From NCBI GenBank assembly GCA_963767715.1, contig CAVYFA010000016.1:62001-126000 (forward strand): DNA of 64,000 nucleotides. Direction: 5' to 3'. The notes under the pieces are model-generated. The model searched no databases. It worked only from the letters and a program-made list of their open reading frames with translations, and was not told where the DNA came from. Positions within the stretch are counted from its first letter, which is position 1; each line of letters starts with the position of its first letter. The stretch is from CAVSXS01 sp963767715 (GTDB lineage: Bacteria > Chloroflexota > Ktedonobacteria > Ktedonobacterales > Ktedonobacteraceae). Positions 60,080-64,000 of this stretch are shown here, one piece after another. The translations under genes and the position numbers were made by a program.

Positions 60080-62599
60080 CTATGTTGTAACGAACTGCAA
60101 CACCGCCGTTGGAGCAATGTGCACACGATCCCCATTAGTGAGTACAAGTCGGTCAATGCGCTGGCCGCGATAGACCAGCCCGTTGAGGCTTTCCGCGTCC
60201 TCGATCGCCCATGCGCCGTTCTCCTCGCGTATCCTGGCGTGCAAGCGCGAGACACGCTGCGAAGGTATCTGCACATCGTTCCCGGAAAGCCGTCCGATGG
60301 TGAGCATGGGTTTGTTCAAGACGCGCTCGCCGATGACTTTGCCGTCGACTTCGATCAACACGCGTGCTTTCTGGCGATCGGCAGGGATCAGTACCCGCTG
60401 CCGTTGCTGGCCATTGCCATCCGGGCCGGCGGGAACATAAACGGGCAACTGTGTTTGTGCCGGCTGCGGCGGTTGGACAAATGGTGATTGGGGTAGTGGC
60501 CAGTTTTGCCCGGCCGGAGGCGCGGCCTGGGACGGGTAAACGGGTTGACGCGGTGATGGCCCTGGTACCTGTTGCGCCTGGAGCTGATCGCCAGGCATCC
60601 AGGCATCCATCGGCACGAAAGCCGAACGGACCATAGACTTTTCGGCGGCTTTCTCCAGGTTGTAGCGATTCTGCTCCGCCAGCAGTCCCGCGAATACCCC
60701 ACCCCTGCGTTTCAAGTCCTGAAACGATCCCTGCTCGGCAATCTGTCCGTTCTTGAGGACGATGATCTCTTCCACGTTGCCGAGCGTGCTGAGGCGATGG
60801 GAGATCATGATTACTGTGCGTCCAACGATCAATTTTTCCAGCGCGTGCATCACCTCGGCCTCGGATTCAACGTCCAGCGCCGCGGTCGGTTCATCCAGGA
60901 TCAGGATTGGAGCGTCGCGCAGGATGGCGCGTGCGATGGCCATGCGCTGGCGCTGCCCGCCCGACAAATTCTTGCCCTGCTCGCGTATCGCACCGTCATA
61001 TCCGCCGAGATCTGTGATGATCGTTTCGTGGATGTTAGCCTTTTTCGCCGCCTCAATCACTTCATAAAGGGGCGCGCCCGGCTTGCCAATGGCAATATTT
61101 TCAGAAACTGTGCCCTCAAACAGCACCGAGTCCTGTAAGACCATGCTCACATTCTGGCGCAGCACTTTGAGCGGGAAGGCGCGGTTATCGATGCCGTCAA
61201 TCTTCACCGAACCCCGCTGAATTTCATAGAAGCGCGGGATGAGCTTCACCAGCGTGGTTTTACCGCCGCCGGAAAGGCCGACGAGCGCGACCTTCCTCCC
61301 GGCAGGAATATGCAGGTTGATCCCTTTTAATACGGCTTGCTCCGGAGAGTAGCCAAAGACGACGTTTTCAAAGTGGATATCACCGTGCAATTTGACAGGC
61401 CCGTTGTAGGGGACCGTGCTTTCCAGCACTTCGGGGGCCTGATCCAGGACTTCCTGGATGCGTTCCGAGCCGGATCCAGCGGTACTGAAAAGTGCCGTTA
61501 GCTTGGAAAGATCGCGCATCGGCTGGTAAAGCAGCTTGAGGAAGGTGAGGAACAAGATCAGCGTGCCAATGTCCACCGTATCAGCTCCAATGGTGAAAAA
61601 GCCCAGGCTGAAGTTGTTCCCATTCGCGACGTAGCCACCTACACCAAGCACCGCCGCGGTACCCAGGATCACCAGCAGGGAGACGAGCGGGGCGAATTGC
61701 GCCGCCAGGCTGCCCGCGCGCAATCCAGCCCGCCGGTTCTGATCAACGTAATCACCAAAGCGTAGCGCCTCCTTCTCTTCACGCGTGAAGACCTTGATGA
61801 CGGTCAGGGCGTTGATATCCTCTGTCGCTACATCCGAAACCTGGCCCGTCGCCTTGGCCGCCCTCTTCGCGGCAGCCTTGATACTCTTCGTATACCCCAG
61901 GGTGATCATGAACAGCGCAGGGACAATTGTCAGCGCGATCACGGTATACGCCGGGCTAAGGAAGAGCATGACCGCCGCGATACCTACCAAGGTCAATACG
62001 GCTGCCAGCAGGTCTACCAGGCCATCGGTGACGAGTTTCTCAATATCGGCAATGTTGCCCGTGACACGCTGGACAAGATCGCCCTTCTTCTGCTTACCGT
62101 GCCAGTCAAGCGATAACCGTTGTAAATGTTCAAACAACTGGTTACGCAGCCTGGCTGTCAGGTTCTGCGCGATATAGGCCGCGATGTACAGGTCCAGGTA
62201 AGCCAGAAAGGCGCTCAGTGAACCGAAGACGATCAGCAACAATATCGAAAACACGATCACACCATTGACACTATGATGGGTGAAGACCGTCGTGATATTC
62301 GTGCCAGAGGGTGAAATGGGGCACGGCGCTACTGGAGGGATCTGATTTGGCCCTCCCGGAGTTAAAGGAGCGAGCGTCGGGTCAAACAGGGGGATGTCAA
62401 ATTTATCGAGAATCGGGTTGAGGAAGGAGAAGGTGCAGGCCGGGTCATTGCCTCCGTTGCTTACCTTACCCGGGATAAATTTCAGTGGAAACGCGGCAAC
62501 AATATCGCTGCCTACCTGCAAGACCGTGACCACTATGGCAATCACGACGAGCAGACGATAACCCTTAAGGTTACGAAACAAAAACTTGAATAATAACAT
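60080..62599 (-). CDS. ABC exporter (MsbA/MDR type) fused to a C-terminal FHA domain
   Basis: An 839-aa half-transporter. Six membrane helices are interrupted by a long extracytoplasmic loop after TM1 (rich in Pro, about 40-105). The ATPase has Walker A GLSGGGKTTLV, Q-loop MVLQDSVLFEG, signature LSGGQRQRMAIA and Walker B LILDEPTAALD. A Pro/Gln-rich linker of about 90 residues leads to an FHA domain (about 746-839) with the conserved IGRLSGNDV, VSRLHARI and SLNG residues that bind phosphothreonine. So a Ser/Thr kinase could control it. ATG 62599 follows GAGGAGG at 8 bases. Confidence 0.92.
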   Translation of the reverse strand: MLLFKFLFRNLKGYRLLVVIAIVVTVLQVGSDIVAAFPLKFIPGKVSNGGNDPACTFSFLNPILDKFDIPLFDPTLAPLTPGGPNQIPPVAPCPISPSGTNITTVFTHHSVNGVIVFSILLLIVFGSLSAFLAYLDLYIAAYIAQNLTARLRNQLFEHLQRLSLDWHGKQKKGDLVQRVTGNIADIEKLVTDGLVDLLAAVLTLVGIAAVMLFLSPAYTVIALTIVPALFMITLGYTKSIKAAAKRAAKATGQVSDVATEDINALTVIKVFTREEKEALRFGDYVDQNRRAGLRAGSLAAQFAPLVSLLVILGTAAVLGVGGYVANGNNFSLGFFTIGADTVDIGTLILFLTFLKLLYQPMRDLSKLTALFSTAGSGSERIQEVLDQAPEVLESTVPYNGPVKLHGDIHFENVVFGYSPEQAVLKGINLHIPAGRKVALVGLSGGGKTTLVKLIPRFYEIQRGSVKIDGIDNRAFPLKVLRQNVSMVLQDSVLFEGTVSENIAIGKPGAPLYEVIEAAKKANIHETIITDLGGYDGAIREQGKNLSGGQRQRMAIARAILRDAPILILDEPTAALDVESEAEVMHALEKLIVGRTVIMISHRLSTLGNVEEIIVLKNGQIAEQGSFQDLKRRGGVFAGLLAEQNRYNLEKAAEKSMVRSAFVPMDAWMPGDQLQAQQVPGPSPRQPVYPSQAAPPAGQNWPLPQSPFVQPPQPAQTQLPVYVPAGPDGNGQQRQRVLIPADRQKARVLIEVDGKVIGERVLNKPMLTIGRLSGNDVQIPSQRVSRLHARIREENGAWAIEDAESLNGLVYRGQRIDRLVLTNGDRVHIAPTAVLQFVTT

Positions 62600-62677
62600 T
62601 CCATCATCCTCCTCGGGCACCATATAGACGTAGAGTGCGTCTAACAAGCACCACAGACAACAATTCCTTGGCGAGAG

Positions 62678-64000
62678 TCATTCTTGCCAGGCCAGGCAGT
62701 TCGCTATCTCTTGCAACATAGCTGACAATTCCTTTGTACGCGGGCTATTCAAACGGTTGGCACGCCGGGTCGCGATTTTGAAGATGAGAGCGGCCTCGTA
62801 GAGCCGCGAGCGTTCGATAATGCCATCAACGGCAGCCTCTGACGCGCCGAGATCGCGCATGGCCTGCCGGTAAGTTGTAACGAACTCCCGCGCTGAGGCC
62901 TCGAACCACTCGCGCATACCGGGGCGCCCATACCACAGCCCGCTTGGGCGCAGGTAGGCCAGGAAGTAGCCCACGTCCAGCGCGGCGTCCGCCAGGCAGA
63001 AGCCGTCGAAATCAACAACGAAGACGCGCTTGCTGTGGAAGAGCAACTGGCTGGACTTGAACCCGCCGTGCGCCGGTCGATAGGCGTCGGGTTGGAGCAT
63101 TTCGAGGCGGCCAGCCAGTTCCCTCGCGAGTCGCTGCGTCTCTTCCGCCTGCACCGGGTTGTGGCTGGCGATGAGCGCGGCCCTCTCGCGGGCGCGTTTG
63201 GCTTCTTTGGCCCCCGTGCGTGGCACGGCTTCGTTCGCGCGCACCGCGCTGGTATGCAGGCGCGCCAGGGCAATCGCCGTCATACGCAGCTCTTCGAGGG
63301 CTATGGTGACTGCAGCGATCTCACCGCCTCGCCCACGTTCAAGCATAGGTTGCATCGCGCGCGTCCCCGTAATGGCCCGCTCCTGTGGATCAACGGGAAG
63401 CACTGCCTCGTTGAACGTGATACCCAGGTCGGTGAGTAACCCGAGCGGCCGCGGCAGCATGGGGGTACGTAAATCCTGACCTGCCGCCCGGCTGCCCAAT
63501 CTCGCGACCTGCTCATCATATAGGCGCTGCTGCAAGTTCTGCACGTCTCGCGCCTGTTGGGGGTCAGCGTACACCTTACCGTAGACCGTCATCTGCCGGC
63601 GAAGTTCTTCCTGCTGCCCCCGTTCATTGTTCTTTGTCAATGTAAGAAGATACCTCACCACACAGCGGCTGGCCGGCTTGTAGCGCACCGCCTCAGCCGT
63701 CGCTTCGACGAGCTGCCAGCCGGCATCACCGAGTTGCGTATGGGCCGCCTTTTGCAGTGCCGTAAAGACCGGCCCTCCCCTACGCGTGTCGAAGCTGGTG
63801 GCCAGTTCTGGTAGGCTGTCGTCAGCCGGGAAAGCCTGCACCGAGAGACCCAGTTCCGCGGCGCGCAAGACGCCCGACGCCTGCACCTCCAATGCGGTCT
63901 CCTGCGCCTCGTCCTCGCGAAAGCGGATGTGCGCGCCGTCAAGAGCCTTTTCATCCAGCGTCAGGCTGACTGAGCGATGGGGATCGTGCGCGCGCCCGGC
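62678..64000 (-). CDS. phosphotransferase-like protein (aminoglycoside phosphotransferase fold), partial
   Basis: More than 404 aa; the frame stays open to the window edge upstream of the TTG at 63892, so the 5' end lies outside. The C-terminal half has the APH/choline-kinase features: AHGGFKSSQLLFHSKRVFVV with the His/Gly of the catalytic loop (Asp replaced in the usual HGDLxxxN pattern by Gly-Phe), then VDFDGFCLADAALDVGYFLA with the metal-binding Asp. CVVRYLLTL earlier supports the N-lobe. The substrate is unknown. It lies 78 bases before the ABC-FHA gene, same strand. Confidence 0.75.
   Translation of the reverse strand, partial: AGRAHDPHRSVSLTLDEKALDGAHIRFREDEAQETALEVQASGVLRAAELGLSVQAFPADDSLPELATSFDTRRGGPVFTALQKAAHTQLGDAGWQLVEATAEAVRYKPASRCVVRYLLTLTKNNERGQQEELRRQMTVYGKVYADPQQARDVQNLQQRLYDEQVARLGSRAAGQDLRTPMLPRPLGLLTDLGITFNEAVLPVDPQERAITGTRAMQPMLERGRGGEIAAVTIALEELRMTAIALARLHTSAVRANEAVPRTGAKEAKRARERAALIASHNPVQAEETQRLARELAGRLEMLQPDAYRPAHGGFKSSQLLFHSKRVFVVDFDGFCLADAALDVGYFLAYLRPSGLWYGRPGMREWFEASAREFVTTYRQAMRDLGASEAAVDGIIERSRLYEAALIFKIATRRANRLNSPRTKELSAMLQEIANCLAWQE

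Overview
The window looks like a chromosomal segment of a Ktedonobacteria-type member of the Chloroflexota. This is an inference from content: a moderately GC-rich genome with many TTG/GTG starts; a roadblock-roadblock-MglA GTPase set; a DUF4388 protein; a very large CHAT-STAND-TPR protein; a PknB-type Ser/Thr kinase; an FHA-tagged ABC exporter; a plant/cyanobacterial-type UDP-sulfoquinovose synthase; and long intergenic spacers. No rRNA, no CRISPR array and no intact insertion sequence or prophage was seen. Four tRNA genes are present: Gly-CCC, Ser-TGA, Glu-TTC and Met-CAT.

Layout. 1-9.3 kb: GAF histidine kinase, small charged protein, PspA, tRNA-Gly, MFS transporter, DedA protein, a serine-biosynthesis pair (class V aminotransferase then serA) and a pyruvate kinase gene with a large internal deletion. 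9.3-15 kb: a long spacer with repeats, an ABC-F ATPase behind a long leader hairpin, guaB behind a leader with a terminator just before its ribosome-binding site, and a secreted phosphoesterase. 15-21.7 kb: a sugar/oligosaccharide operon (solute-binding lipoprotein, two permeases, GH1 beta-glucosidase) with a LacI regulator that has tandem operators at its own promoter. 21.8-27.9 kb: the roadblock/MglA module, a frameshifted DUF429 gene, EamA exporter, soluble HAD protein, DUF402 protein and a secreted protein. 27.9-33.3 kb: excisionase-like HTH and HNH proteins flanking a candidate small RNA, tRNA-Ser, a multi-hairpin leader, a DUF4388 protein, an NtrC-type AAA+ regulator, moeA and tRNA-Glu. 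33.4-41.2 kb: DUF929 membrane protein, several small proteins, the korAB 2-oxoacid:ferredoxin oxidoreductase operon, a six-helix membrane protein and a methyltransferase. 41.2-48.9 kb: second repeat copy, tRNA-Met, a headless gene fragment, DedA plus a GT28-like lipid glycosyltransferase, sqdB, S9 peptidase and an arginase-fold protein. 49-64 kb: NDH-2, Ser/Thr kinase, obgE, the CHAT-STAND-TPR protein, a beta-propeller protein, third repeat copy, the ABC-FHA exporter and a phosphotransferase-like gene cut by the window edge.

How genes work together. Solute capture, uptake and beta-glucoside hydrolysis form one operon, with the last two genes overlapping by ATGA. The aminotransferase and SerA can carry out two steps of phosphorylated serine synthesis. 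The DedA, GT28-like and SqdB genes suggest a glycolipid/sulfolipid membrane locus. The Ser/Thr kinase and the FHA domain on the ABC exporter could be connected through phosphothreonine signalling.

The strongest candidates for undescribed biology are: a roughly 160-220 bp multi-palindromic repeat in three copies; a CHAT protease-like protein with a four-cysteine insertion between its catalytic His and Cys; an ABC exporter-FHA fusion; a 38-bp perfect hairpin between convergent genes; and structured leaders before guaB, the ABC-F gene, the HNH gene and the DUF4388 gene. All motifs were read by eye. No database search or folding program was run.
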